Positions 45,736 through 54,685 of a DNA stretch of 64,000 nt are shown here, one piece after another. A program made the position numbers and the translations under genes. Position 1 is the first letter of the stretch, and each line of letters starts with the position of its first letter. This stretch comes from Balneolaceae bacterium UBA7797 (lineage in GTDB: Bacteria > Bacteroidota > Rhodothermia > Balneolales > Balneolaceae). The DNA lies in contig DLCN01000031.1 in the NCBI GenBank assembly GCA_002480645.1, positions 62,001 through 126,000 on the forward strand. Direction: 5' to 3'. The notes beneath the pieces were generated by a model. That model searched no databases and had not been told where the DNA came from. It saw nothing but the letters and a program-made list of their open reading frames with translations.

Positions 45736-47352
45736 ATGAGCCAAGTCAGACCCGACGAAGTTTCAGCCATTTTACGCAAGCAATTATCCGGCTTCGACAG
45801 TGAAGCAGATGTTTATGATGTAGGAACCGTACTTGAAGTAGGCGACGGTATTGCGCGTGTATATGGATTATCTCAGGTACAGGCCGGTGAGCTTGTAACA
45901 TTACCGGAATCAAAAAATGAGGATGGTAATCCTGTAACCGGTATGGTACTTAACCTCGAAGAGGATAACGTAGGTATCGTACTTTTTGGATCCTCTAACT
46001 CTGTGGAAGAAGGGCATCCGGTTAAACGAACTAAAGATATCGCCTCTATGAATGTGGGTGAAGGTCTTTTAGGTCGTGTTATCGACCCCTTGGGAAATCC
46101 GCTAGATGGAAAAGGTCCTGTAACAGGTGATACTTACCGCTTACCACTGGAACGTAAAGCTCCCGGTGTTATTTATCGTGAGCCGGTTGCTGAACCACTG
46201 CAGACAGGGATCAAAGCCATTGATTCTTTGATTCCTATCGGAAGGGGACAGCGTGAGTTGATCATTGGTGACAGACAGACCGGTAAAACTTCTGTTGCAG
46301 TTGATACGATCATCAATCAAAAAGCAACTCAGGATTCAGAAAAGCCGGTATTTTGTATTTATGTAGCAGTAGGGCAAAAAGCTTCAACTGTAGCAGGTAT
46401 TCGTCAGGTTCTGGAAGAAAATGGCGCACTTGACTACACTGTGATTGTTTCTGCCCCAGCAAGTTCATCTGCTCCGATGCAGTACATTGCTCCGTTTACA
46501 GGTGCAACTGTAGGTGAGTTTTTCAGAGATACCGGACGTCACGCTTTGGTGATCTATGATGATCTCTCTAAACAAGCGGTTGCATATCGTGAATTATCGC
46601 TATTGCTGAAGCGTCCTCCTGGTCGTGAGGCTTACCCCGGTGATGTATTCTATCTTCATAGTAGATTATTGGAAAGAGCGGCAAAGATCATCGACGATGA
46701 TGGTGTAGCCAGATCAATGAACAACATTCCGGAAGAACTGAAACCAATTGTAAAAGGTGGCGGTTCGTTAACTGCACTTCCTGTTATTGAAACACAAGCC
46801 GGTGACGTTTCTGCTTATATACCTACCAACGTAATTTCGATCACGGATGGTCAGATCTTCCTGGATACTGACTTGTTCAATCAGGGTACTCGTCCTGCTA
46901 TTGATGTGGGTATTTCAGTTTCTCGTGTGGGTGGATCCGCACAGGTGAAATCGATGAAGAAATTATCAGGTACTTTGAAACTTGATCTCGCTCAGTATCG
47001 TGAACTGGAGGCTTTTGCTAAATTCGGTTCAGACCTTGATGCCGCTACTCAGGCACAGTTACGCAGAGGAGAAAGAACAGCTGAATTGCTTAAGCAGGAT
47101 GTTTATAAACCTCTGCCTGTTGAGCAGGAGATCGTGCTTCTCAAAGTGAATGATGCAGGATTACTTGATAAATTACCTGTAGCTTCAATTAGTGAATTCC
47201 AGGAGCAGTTCTTAGATACAGTAAACGCAAAATTCTCCACTGAAATGGCTGACCTGGCCAAATCAGGAGTGTTGAGTGATGAATTTGGCGATAAAGTGAT
47301 TGATGCTGCTAAGACTGTAATCGATCAATTATTAGCTACTAAGGAAGCCTGA
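45736..47352 (+). CDS. atpA: ATP synthase F1 subunit alpha
   Basis: Non-catalytic nucleotide-binding F1 subunit, 538 residues. Walker A GDRQTGKTSV, the arginine-finger region VGGSAQVKSMKK and the C-terminal helical domain are all present. The N-terminal MSQVRPDEVSAILRKQL is the delta-binding segment. It is followed after one base by atpG. The catalytic beta subunit is not found in the window. Confidence 0.97.
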   Translation: MSQVRPDEVSAILRKQLSGFDSEADVYDVGTVLEVGDGIARVYGLSQVQAGELVTLPESKNEDGNPVTGMVLNLEEDNVGIVLFGSSNSVEEGHPVKRTKDIASMNVGEGLLGRVIDPLGNPLDGKGPVTGDTYRLPLERKAPGVIYREPVAEPLQTGIKAIDSLIPIGRGQRELIIGDRQTGKTSVAVDTIINQKATQDSEKPVFCIYVAVGQKASTVAGIRQVLEENGALDYTVIVSAPASSSAPMQYIAPFTGATVGEFFRDTGRHALVIYDDLSKQAVAYRELSLLLKRPPGREAYPGDVFYLHSRLLERAAKIIDDDGVARSMNNIPEELKPIVKGGGSLTALPVIETQAGDVSAYIPTNVISITDGQIFLDTDLFNQGTRPAIDVGISVSRVGGSAQVKSMKKLSGTLKLDLAQYRELEAFAKFGSDLDAATQAQLRRGERTAELLKQDVYKPLPVEQEIVLLKVNDAGLLDKLPVASISEFQEQFLDTVNAKFSTEMADLAKSGVLSDEFGDKVIDAAKTVIDQLLATKEA

Positions 47353-47353
47353 T

Positions 47354-48247
47354 ATGGCCAATCTTCGCGACATACGTAACCGGATCTCTACGGTAAACAA
47401 TACTCAGCAGATCACCAAAGCCATGAAGATGGTGGCTGCTGCGAAGTTGCGTAAAGCGCAAGATCGTATGATCGAAACTCGGCCATATGCAGCTAAATTA
47501 CAGGATGTGGTTGGCCGACTTGCAGGTAATAGTTCTGCAGAAAATCCGATCATGCGGGTAGCCGATGATATCAGTGAAGTATTATTGATCGTTATCGGTT
47601 CAGACAGAGGTCTTTGTGGAGGTTTTAACAATAACCTGTTCAAAGAAGTTGAGATTTTTATTCAAAATGAGCTTGGTGAATTCCATAAGAATGGAACCTT
47701 ATCCCTGATCACTATCGGGAAAAAGGCTACCGCTCATTTTAAGAAACGCAATTACAAAATCTCAGAATCTCATCCCGGTTTTTTTGATTCTATTAGTTAC
47801 GATGCATCTTCTGCTATCATGAACCAAGTAATTGATTCTTTTACATCAGAAGTTTACGATGAAGTCTTCATAGCTTTTAATGAATTTAAATCCGTGATCG
47901 CACAGAACAGAAAGATCGATAAGGTGTTACCTATAGATCCGTCTGAAATTTCTGCTGATAATAGTGATGATTCTAACGAAGTAATTGACTATATTTTCGA
48001 GCCCGATTCTGAGGCTATTTTAGCACAACTTTTACCTTTGCATTTAAACATGCAACTTTGGAAAGCAGTGCTTGAATCGAACGCTTCGGAACAGGGAGCG
48101 CGAATGTCTGCAATGGACAGCGCAACTGAAAACGCTAAAGAGCTGGAACGGGATTTACGTCTCAAATACAATCAGGCTCGACAAAGTGCCATCACCACTG
48201 AGATCTCTGAGATCGTTTCTGGTGCACAAGCGCTTAGCGATTCATAA
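47354..48247 (+). CDS. atpG: ATP synthase F1 subunit gamma
   Basis: Central rotor shaft, 297 residues. The coiled-coil ends are conserved: NLRDIRNRISTVNNTQQITKAMKMVAAAKLRKA at the front (split here over two blocks) and RMSAMDSATENA plus RQSAITTEISEIV at the back; the central Rossmann-like part has DRGLCGGFN. It is the last protein of the cluster, and tRNA-Ser begins only seven bases after its stop. Confidence 0.96.
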   Translation: MANLRDIRNRISTVNNTQQITKAMKMVAAAKLRKAQDRMIETRPYAAKLQDVVGRLAGNSSAENPIMRVADDISEVLLIVIGSDRGLCGGFNNNLFKEVEIFIQNELGEFHKNGTLSLITIGKKATAHFKKRNYKISESHPGFFDSISYDASSAIMNQVIDSFTSEVYDEVFIAFNEFKSVIAQNRKIDKVLPIDPSEISADNSDDSNEVIDYIFEPDSEAILAQLLPLHLNMQLWKAVLESNASEQGARMSAMDSATENAKELERDLRLKYNQARQSAITTEISEIVSGAQALSDS

Positions 48248-48254
48248 TTTTATT

Positions 48255-48339
48255 GGAGAGTTGGCAGAGTGGTCGAATGCGGCGGTCTTGAAAACCGTTG
48301 AGGCGCAAGTCTCCGGGGGTTCGAATCCCTCACTCTCCG
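48255..48339 (+). tRNA. tRNA-Ser (anticodon TGA)
   Basis: An 85-base class II tRNA: acceptor stem GGAGAGT/ACTCTCC with discriminator G, D-arm, anticodon loop CTTGAAA (anticodon TGA at 48289-48291), a long variable arm and T-arm GGGGGTTCGAATCCCTC region. CCA is not encoded. It starts seven bases after the atpG stop on the same strand, so it is probably cut from the end of the ATP synthase transcript unless a promoter lies within atpG. A terminator follows at once. Confidence 0.95.
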
Positions 48340-48346
48340 CAGTTAG

Positions 48347-48377
48347 AATAGCCCCTCTTAGGGGCTATTTCTTTTTT
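48347..48377 (+). terminator. Rho-independent terminator after atp cluster and tRNA-Ser
   Basis: AATAGCCCC pairs with GGGGCTATT around a five-base loop, followed by TTTC and six T. It ends the ATP synthase/tRNA unit before the TolC-like gene. Confidence 0.92.
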
Positions 48378-48426
48378 CAATAAATATATCGTGCACGCGT
48401 TTTAAGCCACACTAACTTTCATATTT

Positions 48427-49827
48427 ATGATCGCACGAACTTTTCTACTCTTTTTTACTTTCTCCTTTATTCTATCAATTGATGTAACTGCACAGGATAC
48501 ATTAAGGATCAGTTATGATGAGTTCATCAGCCGGGTTATGAATAGCTCTGGTCAGGTTAAATACATGAGAGAGAATATCGATCTGGCAGAAAACAGAGTG
48601 GAGCAGGCCAAAGCTCAGCGTTTTCTTCCCAATATGAGATTTGAATCTCAACATGGGTTGGTTCCCGGTGTTAAAAGCGACAGCCTATTGCCCAATGGTA
48701 ACCCACTACCTGATGATGAATATTATCTGGATCCAAATCTTCGTAATGATTGGAATGACTGGGGTATCTACACTAAATTCAATTTGAGTGCAGCTCAGCC
48801 CATATTTGTTTGGGGAGGTATAAGTAAATCCATTGATGCAGCACGAAAAGGTGCGGAAGCTGTACGACTGCAGACAGAATCAAAAGAAGAGGATCTTAAA
48901 GTAAAACTCTTTGATCTATACTATAGTTTTGTGTTGGCATTCGAGATTGAACGACTTCTGGATGAAGCAACTGAAAAAATTGGTCAGATCGAACGACAGA
49001 TCAATAAGATGGAGGAAGAAGGAGACCCTGATCTTAATCCTGCAGAAGTATTCAAATTTCAGATCTTTAAATCCGAATTCGATATTCAGATAGAAGAAGT
49101 GAAGCGAAATATGGAGTTTGTACGAGAGACCTGGAATTATTTGTTAAGTGATGGGACCGATGCTGTTTATGAACCGGAAACACGATTTTTAGACCCTTTA
49201 CCCTATAAATTAGCTCCTATCGGATTTTACCAATCTACCGCATTTGATAACCGTGCGGATCTTCAGGCATTAAAATTTGGTAAACAGGCAACCGAAACCT
49301 ATATCGAAGCATTAAAACGTCAAAATTATCCGGGTCTTTACTTAGGTGGTTTTGTGAATTATGCCTTCACGCCAAACCGTCCTTATCAGGATAACCCATT
49401 TATTATAAATAATACCAATTACTTTAATGGTGGAGCCGCGTTTGCTATCAGAGTTAACTTAAATTTCTTTTCTATTAAGGCGAATATTGAGCGAAGCAAA
49501 ATTGAGTTACGAAGAGTTGATTTTGCTCAGCAGGCTGCCAGAGAAGGGGCTATTTTACAGGTGAACGAGAATTATCGTAAAGCTGCACTTGCAGATGTTA
49601 AAATGAAGAAAACGGACGAAGCTTTGTTGACTGCAAAGAAATGGTTGCGTTCTGAGCAGCTCGATTATGACCTTGGATTCGGAGATGTGAAAAATCTAAC
49701 GGATGCCATGAAGAAGGAACTGGAGTTAAAACTTAAACTTATGCAGTCTACCTTCGAATATAATTCATCGGTTGCGAAGCTAAATAAATCAGCAGGACTA
49801 CCGTTAACAACACCGATTGAAAATTAA
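48427..49827 (+). CDS. TolC-family outer-membrane efflux protein
   Basis: A 466-residue exported protein: signal peptide (about 1-23, VTAQD) and two long helical/coiled repeats typical of the outer-membrane factor family, with the strand-forming YPGLYLGGFVNYAF and LNLNFFSIKANIERSK. It should form a trimeric tunnel for type I or RND efflux. The next gene (an MlaC-like protein) starts 10 bases later, suggesting a role in lipid or toxin transport, but no inner-membrane pump is adjacent. Confidence 0.87.
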   Translation: MIARTFLLFFTFSFILSIDVTAQDTLRISYDEFISRVMNSSGQVKYMRENIDLAENRVEQAKAQRFLPNMRFESQHGLVPGVKSDSLLPNGNPLPDDEYYLDPNLRNDWNDWGIYTKFNLSAAQPIFVWGGISKSIDAARKGAEAVRLQTESKEEDLKVKLFDLYYSFVLAFEIERLLDEATEKIGQIERQINKMEEEGDPDLNPAEVFKFQIFKSEFDIQIEEVKRNMEFVRETWNYLLSDGTDAVYEPETRFLDPLPYKLAPIGFYQSTAFDNRADLQALKFGKQATETYIEALKRQNYPGLYLGGFVNYAFTPNRPYQDNPFIINNTNYFNGGAAFAIRVNLNFFSIKANIERSKIELRRVDFAQQAAREGAILQVNENYRKAALADVKMKKTDEALLTAKKWLRSEQLDYDLGFGDVKNLTDAMKKELELKLKLMQSTFEYNSSVAKLNKSAGLPLTTPIEN

Positions 49828-49837
49828 TAACGGATTT

Positions 49838-50431
49838 ATGAGATATCTGAAAAATACATTTATATACGTCATCATTGTGTCTGCACTATTCAGCACGGCT
49901 GCGTCTGCTCAACATTCACCTACCGAAATTAAGAGCTTACTTACGGAAAGGGATCAGGAGATAAAGACTTTATTAGGCCCCGAGGGTACTGAATATACCG
50001 ATCAGCAAAGAGAAGAATTAAAGGAGATCATAAACGGCGTGATCGATTTCGATGCAATGGCAAAGACTGCATTGGAGGAGACTTATGATACGATCTCTGC
50101 TGATACCAGAACAGAGTTTGTTGATCTGTTCTCAACCATTATCAGAGATCAATCGTTAACTAAATTAGAGATCTACAGAGCTAAAATTACCTATAATGAT
50201 ATTTCTATTGATGGAGACAAGGCTTTGGTTAAAACAACCGCTGAATTGGATGAAGTGAGAACCCCTGTAGATTACAGAATGCGGTATGATGGGGAGGAAT
50301 GGGTGATCACAGACATGAGTATTGATGATGTGTATACCGCTGAGTCATATAATAATCAGTTTCAGAGAATCATCGCAAAACGTGGTTTTGATGCCTTAAT
50401 GAAAAGTCTCAGAAAACGAGCGAATCGTTAG
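49838..50431 (+). CDS. MlaC/Ttg2D-like periplasmic lipid-binding protein
   Basis: A 197-residue exported protein with signal peptide (hydrophobic 6-20, ASAQH) and the MlaC fold pattern: VIDFDAMAKTALEETYDTI, then ADTRTEFVDLFSTII, EIYRAKITYNDI and YDGEEWVITDMSIDDV near the end. Such proteins carry phospholipids between membranes or, as HpnM, hopanoid lipids. I start it at the ATG at 49838 (MRYLKNTFIY); a TTG at 49817 overlapping the previous gene is less likely. No mlaD-E-F genes are adjacent. Confidence 0.87.
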   Translation: MRYLKNTFIYVIIVSALFSTAASAQHSPTEIKSLLTERDQEIKTLLGPEGTEYTDQQREELKEIINGVIDFDAMAKTALEETYDTISADTRTEFVDLFSTIIRDQSLTKLEIYRAKITYNDISIDGDKALVKTTAELDEVRTPVDYRMRYDGEEWVITDMSIDDVYTAESYNNQFQRIIAKRGFDALMKSLRKRANR

Positions 50432-50448
50432 AAATTAATATCTTTTTT

Positions 50449-50475
50449 AGGGTATTAAATACTCTTATCTTTTTT
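50449..50475 (+). terminator. Weak AT-rich hairpin, possible terminator after the MlaC-like gene
   Basis: AGGGTA and TACTCT make a six-pair stem (one G-T) around a five-base loop, followed by TA and TCTTTTTT. A copy of the same TATCTTTTTTA string also precedes the hairpin (50439-50449). Confidence 0.4.
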
Positions 50476-50488
50476 AAAAAACCAGATT

Positions 50489-51526
50489 GTGCTACAGACA
50501 TTAAAAAAAGAAAAGCAGGGTAAAGAAGGCTACATCTATGTAAGCTACGGTCACCCTAAATACCTGAAACATACCATAGCATCAGTTACTAGTTTAAGAC
50601 GCTATGACAAGAAACGACCGGTAGCGTTGATCTGTAGTGATAAACAAAGAAAAATTCTGGAAGAGAATGGCCTTGATACACTTTTTGATGTAGTCCGTCC
50701 TTTACCTGAAGAACATGCTTCTATTGTAGGTTTTAAGCATAATGTGTATCAGTATCTGATCTTTGATCGTAATATGTTTCTTGATTCAGATATTATTTGG
50801 TGTAAAAATCCTGATGCACTCTGGACCAGCTTTTCACCATTCGATTTCACAATTACCGGTAATTTGATCTCTGATAGTTTTTTTGGTTCTGCTAAAGGAT
50901 TAGGTGTGCTAAAAGATATCTTTTTTGGTCACAGAAAAAGAACTCTCAAAAAATTTGGTCTCACCTACCTCAGCAGAGTGCAATCTGGAATGATCTATGC
51001 TAAGGATTACGATCAGACGAAAAAGGTATGCAAACTGGCCGGTGAAATGCTGGATCGTAAAGATGAAACCCATTTCAGAAGTAGAAAGATGGAACATGGG
51101 CGTACTGAAGAATCGTGCGAATGGAGTCTGGCAATGGCGATGTCTAAACTGAATAATCCGGTTTACCCATGGTTACAAGGTCATAATAGTCCTCAGCTCG
51201 ACTATATTCAGGATCTTACCGAGCATGATGAAGATTTCCAGTATGTGACCTGTAAATATTATAACAGCGATTTTGTGTATTCGTTAAGAGGTTTGAAATC
51301 CTCATTTTTCAGAAATCTGATCACCAGCTTAGCTGGATTTATTCCCGGTCGCGGGGATTTTCTTATTACAACTCCATTTTGTATACATTTTGGTTGGTAT
51401 CATGAGAAGAAGCCATTTTTTGCCTTTGCAGAAAAAAACTGGCAGAAATTAATTTCCGCAGGCATGCCGGATTGGGTGAATTCCCGAAATCAATCTGACG
51501 AACAACGTTCTAATGAAGCTCTCTGA
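50489..51526 (+). CDS. GT-A fold glycosyltransferase-like protein
   Basis: A 345-residue protein with a nucleotide-sugar transferase look: N-terminal YIYVSYGHPKYLKHT strand and helix, RPVALICSD, and a metal-binding DxD in MFLDSDIIW. The middle has GNLISDSFFGS and VQSGMIYAKDYDQT, and a hydrophobic segment lies near residues 255-275. No exact family is recognised; GT8-like or a related GT-A group is plausible. A GTG start at 50489 is used. The gene overlaps the following membrane protein gene by 14 bases and opens the glycan locus. Confidence 0.7.
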   Translation: MLQTLKKEKQGKEGYIYVSYGHPKYLKHTIASVTSLRRYDKKRPVALICSDKQRKILEENGLDTLFDVVRPLPEEHASIVGFKHNVYQYLIFDRNMFLDSDIIWCKNPDALWTSFSPFDFTITGNLISDSFFGSAKGLGVLKDIFFGHRKRTLKKFGLTYLSRVQSGMIYAKDYDQTKKVCKLAGEMLDRKDETHFRSRKMEHGRTEESCEWSLAMAMSKLNNPVYPWLQGHNSPQLDYIQDLTEHDEDFQYVTCKYYNSDFVYSLRGLKSSFFRNLITSLAGFIPGRGDFLITTPFCIHFGWYHEKKPFFAFAEKNWQKLISAGMPDWVNSRNQSDEQRSNEAL

Positions 51527-52451
51527 CAGAGCAAAAGAGAATACAAAAAAAGTATTCCGCTATGCTATACAGGCCGGTATTATCGGCTACCTTGCCTATC
51601 AGTTATATGATATCGGCTGGGAAAAACTTGTAAACTCTCTACCGGCAGAACCACTTTTTTATCTGCTATACGGGTTAATATATTTTTCATTACCCATTGC
51701 TGAAATCTTTATTTATAAGCTAAAATGGCCATTAAAGTGGAAGGCAGCTCTTCCAATTTTCATCCAAAAGAAAGTACTAAATACTGATGTAGTAGGGTAC
51801 TCCGGTGAATTGTATCTCTATCACTGGGCTAAAAATAATTTACCACTACAGCCTAAAGATATTGCCAAGTACATAAAGGACAACAATGTTCTTTCAAGTA
51901 TTGCCTCTACTTTCATCACCATTGTTTTACTGTATTATTTTGTTACCCAGGGTTATATCAACATTTATGATTACCTGAATGAGATAGACTCTTTAACAGG
52001 AGTTGCCATAGTAATCGGGATTCTGATACTTGGCGGCCTTGTTTATCGATTTAGGAAATTTATTTTTTCTTTAGGCTGGAAAGACAGCCTCAAGGTCTTT
52101 GGCTTACACTCATCACGGATCATACTGATCAATGTTCTTCAGATTTTGCAGTGGGAAGTGGCCAAACCGGAAATATCAATGGCGGTCTGGTTTACATTAG
52201 CAGTAATTTTGATTGTTTCTACCAGAGTTCCGTTCCTTCCAAGTACTGATGTTCTCTTTGTTACTGTAGCTTTGCAGGTGTCCGGTATGCTGGATGTTCC
52301 AAATGATTTGCTCGCAGGTATATTAACAGCAAATCTGGTTATGAAGAGGATTTTAAATATCGTTACTTACTTTATTGCTAACTTATACAAACAAGAAGTT
52401 GACGAGAACGACATTGCCAAAGAAAAGGAAGAGATCAATAACGCTGTTTAA
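51513..52451 (+). CDS. Unknown polytopic membrane protein in the glycan locus
   Basis: A 312-residue protein with about seven hydrophobic segments (about 18-38, 47-68, 130-150, 165-180, 210-230, 235-255 and a final one near 265-285). The overall layout recalls the flippase-like membrane domain found in YbhN and MprF relatives, but I see no decisive motif. A RILNIVTYFIANLY segment closes the membrane part. It overlaps the glycosyltransferase gene upstream by 14 bases, and the Wzi-like gene starts inside its 3' end, so all three are coupled. Confidence 0.6.
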   Translation: MKLSDRAKENTKKVFRYAIQAGIIGYLAYQLYDIGWEKLVNSLPAEPLFYLLYGLIYFSLPIAEIFIYKLKWPLKWKAALPIFIQKKVLNTDVVGYSGELYLYHWAKNNLPLQPKDIAKYIKDNNVLSSIASTFITIVLLYYFVTQGYINIYDYLNEIDSLTGVAIVIGILILGGLVYRFRKFIFSLGWKDSLKVFGLHSSRIILINVLQILQWEVAKPEISMAVWFTLAVILIVSTRVPFLPSTDVLFVTVALQVSGMLDVPNDLLAGILTANLVMKRILNIVTYFIANLYKQEVDENDIAKEKEEINNAV

Positions 52452-53856
52452 AGTCTCCCTGTTAATTTACATTCTACAGGTTTTGGGGGGGCATACTATT
52501 ATCTACGCCCAGTCTGATCTTACTTTTCAATTATCCGCCCTGACTACCGGTGGAGATGAATTACCCTTTTGGTTCTATCAGCAGCAGTACGGAATAGTTG
52601 ATAAAAGCTCTGGGAATGTACTTACCGATCTGAATTATTCAACCGTATTCTATACGAAAGGAATGTTTAGTATCAGTGGAAATTCACAATTCCTGGCAAG
52701 AGCCTCTTCACATTCTACAGTTACTATCAATAAACTGAATGTTCGCGCCTCATTAAGCAAATTTTTGCTAAATATTGGACGTTTTGATGACCCTTTAGGA
52801 GAATCATACAGCTCACTATCTACAGGAAACATGATGATAAGCAGGAATACTACTCCGATCCCGAGAGTTGCTGTTTACACCGATGGGTATGTTGATATTC
52901 CGGGGACCTATCAAATTGTGAGTTTTAAGTCAATGCTGGCACATGGCTGGTTTGGTAAAAACCGATTCACAAATAATGCCTATCTGCATCAAAAATATTT
53001 TTATCTGAGATTAAGTTATGATTGGCTTTCTGCATTTGGGGGGATCATTCATAACGTTCAGTGGAGTGGAGTAAATAAAAACCTGGGCAAATTACCCGGA
53101 GATTTTAACGCTTTCATTGAAGCCGCATTTGCATTAGGATCGAGTAGTTCAACTGCTCCAAGTGCAGAGCAATCAAATGCCGTTGGCAATTCAGTGGCAG
53201 GGTATGATTTCGGTTTAGAATTCCGCTTAGATAAATACCGGATCGATATTCAAAGAATGTTCTATCTGGAAGATAAGATATCTACCAGATTTCGAAGTTT
53301 TCCAGATGGATTGTGGAATCTGAGGATCAGGTCATCAAAGGGACCGGTTAGAGAGATTCTTTACGAGCATATTCAAACTAAAAGGCAGGATAAATTTAGT
53401 TTTGAACCATATGGTGTTGCCAGCTATTACAATCATTATGCATACAGAACAGGATGGACCTATCAGGGGCAGGTGCTTGGAAATTCCTTGATTTTGACAA
53501 ACGGAGGGTTGGATCGTCCCATAGTTAACAACATTCTGGTTGCTCATCATTTAGGGGGGATATTTGATTTTAAGGAAGGTATTACTGCCAGACTTAAATA
53601 CACGTATTCACGAAACTATGGAGAGGTGCAAGATCAGATCATCGAAAAATATTCTGATGGGGGAGTACTGGTGGCTAAGCTAAGGCCATTGGGTGAACTG
53701 AAAAAGATAAACCATTCTATTTATCTTAAGATCTCCAAAGAATTGAAACAGATCAATGGATTGGTCATTGGTATTCAAATGGCAGGGGATACGAGTGAAC
53801 TTTACGGCAGAAATTGGGGACTGGGTGTAAGTGCTATGTATTCTCTTGATCCGTAA
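52414..53856 (+). CDS. Wzi-like capsule assembly outer-membrane protein
   Basis: A beta-barrel protein of about 480 residues resembling the Bacteroidetes Caps_assemb_Wzi family: the block NIGRFDDPLGE, then SLSTGNMMISRNTTPIPRVAV and FKSMLAHGWFG are typical, with many alternating beta-strands to the end. Its signal sequence (ITLFKVSLLIYILQVLG, then YAQS) lies far from the first possible start; I chose the TTG at 52414 (MPKKRKRS) because it leaves a normal basic N-region. Earlier TTGs at 52375 or 52399 are also possible. It overlaps the previous membrane protein gene by 38 bases. In relatives Wzi holds capsule polysaccharide at the cell surface. Confidence 0.8.
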   Translation: MPKKRKRSITLFKVSLLIYILQVLGGHTIIYAQSDLTFQLSALTTGGDELPFWFYQQQYGIVDKSSGNVLTDLNYSTVFYTKGMFSISGNSQFLARASSHSTVTINKLNVRASLSKFLLNIGRFDDPLGESYSSLSTGNMMISRNTTPIPRVAVYTDGYVDIPGTYQIVSFKSMLAHGWFGKNRFTNNAYLHQKYFYLRLSYDWLSAFGGIIHNVQWSGVNKNLGKLPGDFNAFIEAAFALGSSSSTAPSAEQSNAVGNSVAGYDFGLEFRLDKYRIDIQRMFYLEDKISTRFRSFPDGLWNLRIRSSKGPVREILYEHIQTKRQDKFSFEPYGVASYYNHYAYRTGWTYQGQVLGNSLILTNGGLDRPIVNNILVAHHLGGIFDFKEGITARLKYTYSRNYGEVQDQIIEKYSDGGVLVAKLRPLGELKKINHSIYLKISKELKQINGLVIGIQMAGDTSELYGRNWGLGVSAMYSLDP

Positions 53857-54685
53857 GAAGTGAATTGAAGTCGAAATCGATCAGGTTTTTAGATATATAA
53901 TCCTGGTCACTCTGGGCTAAAGCTTTAAATTTTCGCGATTTTTCTATGCTATCATTCGTATTATTCTGTTTCCAAACTTCGTCTTCGGTAATCAGTTCTT
54001 CCGCAGTTTCATGAAAAGAATTAACAGCTTCTGTATGAAATTCTGAAATCTCAAGATGTTTAAATAAACGTGCCAGATTAGCTTCTGTATTTCTCACAAG
54101 ATCTGAATATAGTACAAAATGATGATTCTTCGTGCCAATGAAGTGTTTGGATATTTTTATACTCCGGTTCCACCAAAAAATACTCTTCTTAATAGATCGC
54201 GCACCTTCCCAATGATCGGGGCTGTTACTTGTTGCTTCGGTTAAACTGGCGACAACATTTTCTCCTTTCCTGATGATGTGGATGAAATGCGCTGATGGAT
54301 CTGCCTGCTGGATCAGATGTAGAAAATGTAGGTGACGCGGTGTTTTTTCAAGTAAATAGGTGGCTGTCCCATTCTGATCGTATGTATTTCCGATCTTATC
54401 CAGTAAAGGGAATAATTGATTTATCCAATGCTTAGTAAAAAAGATCGGTGTACCGGGTAGCTCATGATCCTGACAGGGTACAGACAGTCCATCCAGGATC
54501 TCTCTAACAATCTCGAGTTTCTTATAACCATAAATTGTAAAGAACCGAACCAAAGCATTAATATGCATAGTTCTGGAAAAAATATGGGTTTCCGGAAATG
54601 ATACTATTTCAGGATGTGAGGCAAGTAAACTTTGTAATAAGGTAGTTCCCGAACGAGGACACCCCACCAAATAGATCTTCTTCAT
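53834..54685 (-). CDS. Sulfotransferase-family protein
   Basis: A 283-residue PAPS-dependent sulfotransferase-like protein. The 5'-phosphosulfate loop is GCPRSGTTLLQ (8-18), and the 3'-phosphate contacts lie in IHIIRKGENVVASL. Absence of a signal peptide places it in the cytoplasm, so it could sulfate a lipid-linked sugar or polysaccharide precursor. It overlaps the GT2 gene upstream by four bases and faces the Wzi gene with a 23-base convergent overlap. Confidence 0.85.
   Translation of the reverse strand: MKKIYLVGCPRSGTTLLQSLLASHPEIVSFPETHIFSRTMHINALVRFFTIYGYKKLEIVREILDGLSVPCQDHELPGTPIFFTKHWINQLFPLLDKIGNTYDQNGTATYLLEKTPRHLHFLHLIQQADPSAHFIHIIRKGENVVASLTEATSNSPDHWEGARSIKKSIFWWNRSIKISKHFIGTKNHHFVLYSDLVRNTEANLARLFKHLEISEFHTEAVNSFHETAEELITEDEVWKQNNTNDSIEKSRKFKALAQSDQDYISKNLIDFDFNSLLTDQENT

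Noticed and set aside
48072..48383. A 103-codon ORF across the end of atpG and the tRNA.
   Set aside because: It lies in another frame of atpG and runs through the tRNA-Ser and its terminator, so it is a shadow.
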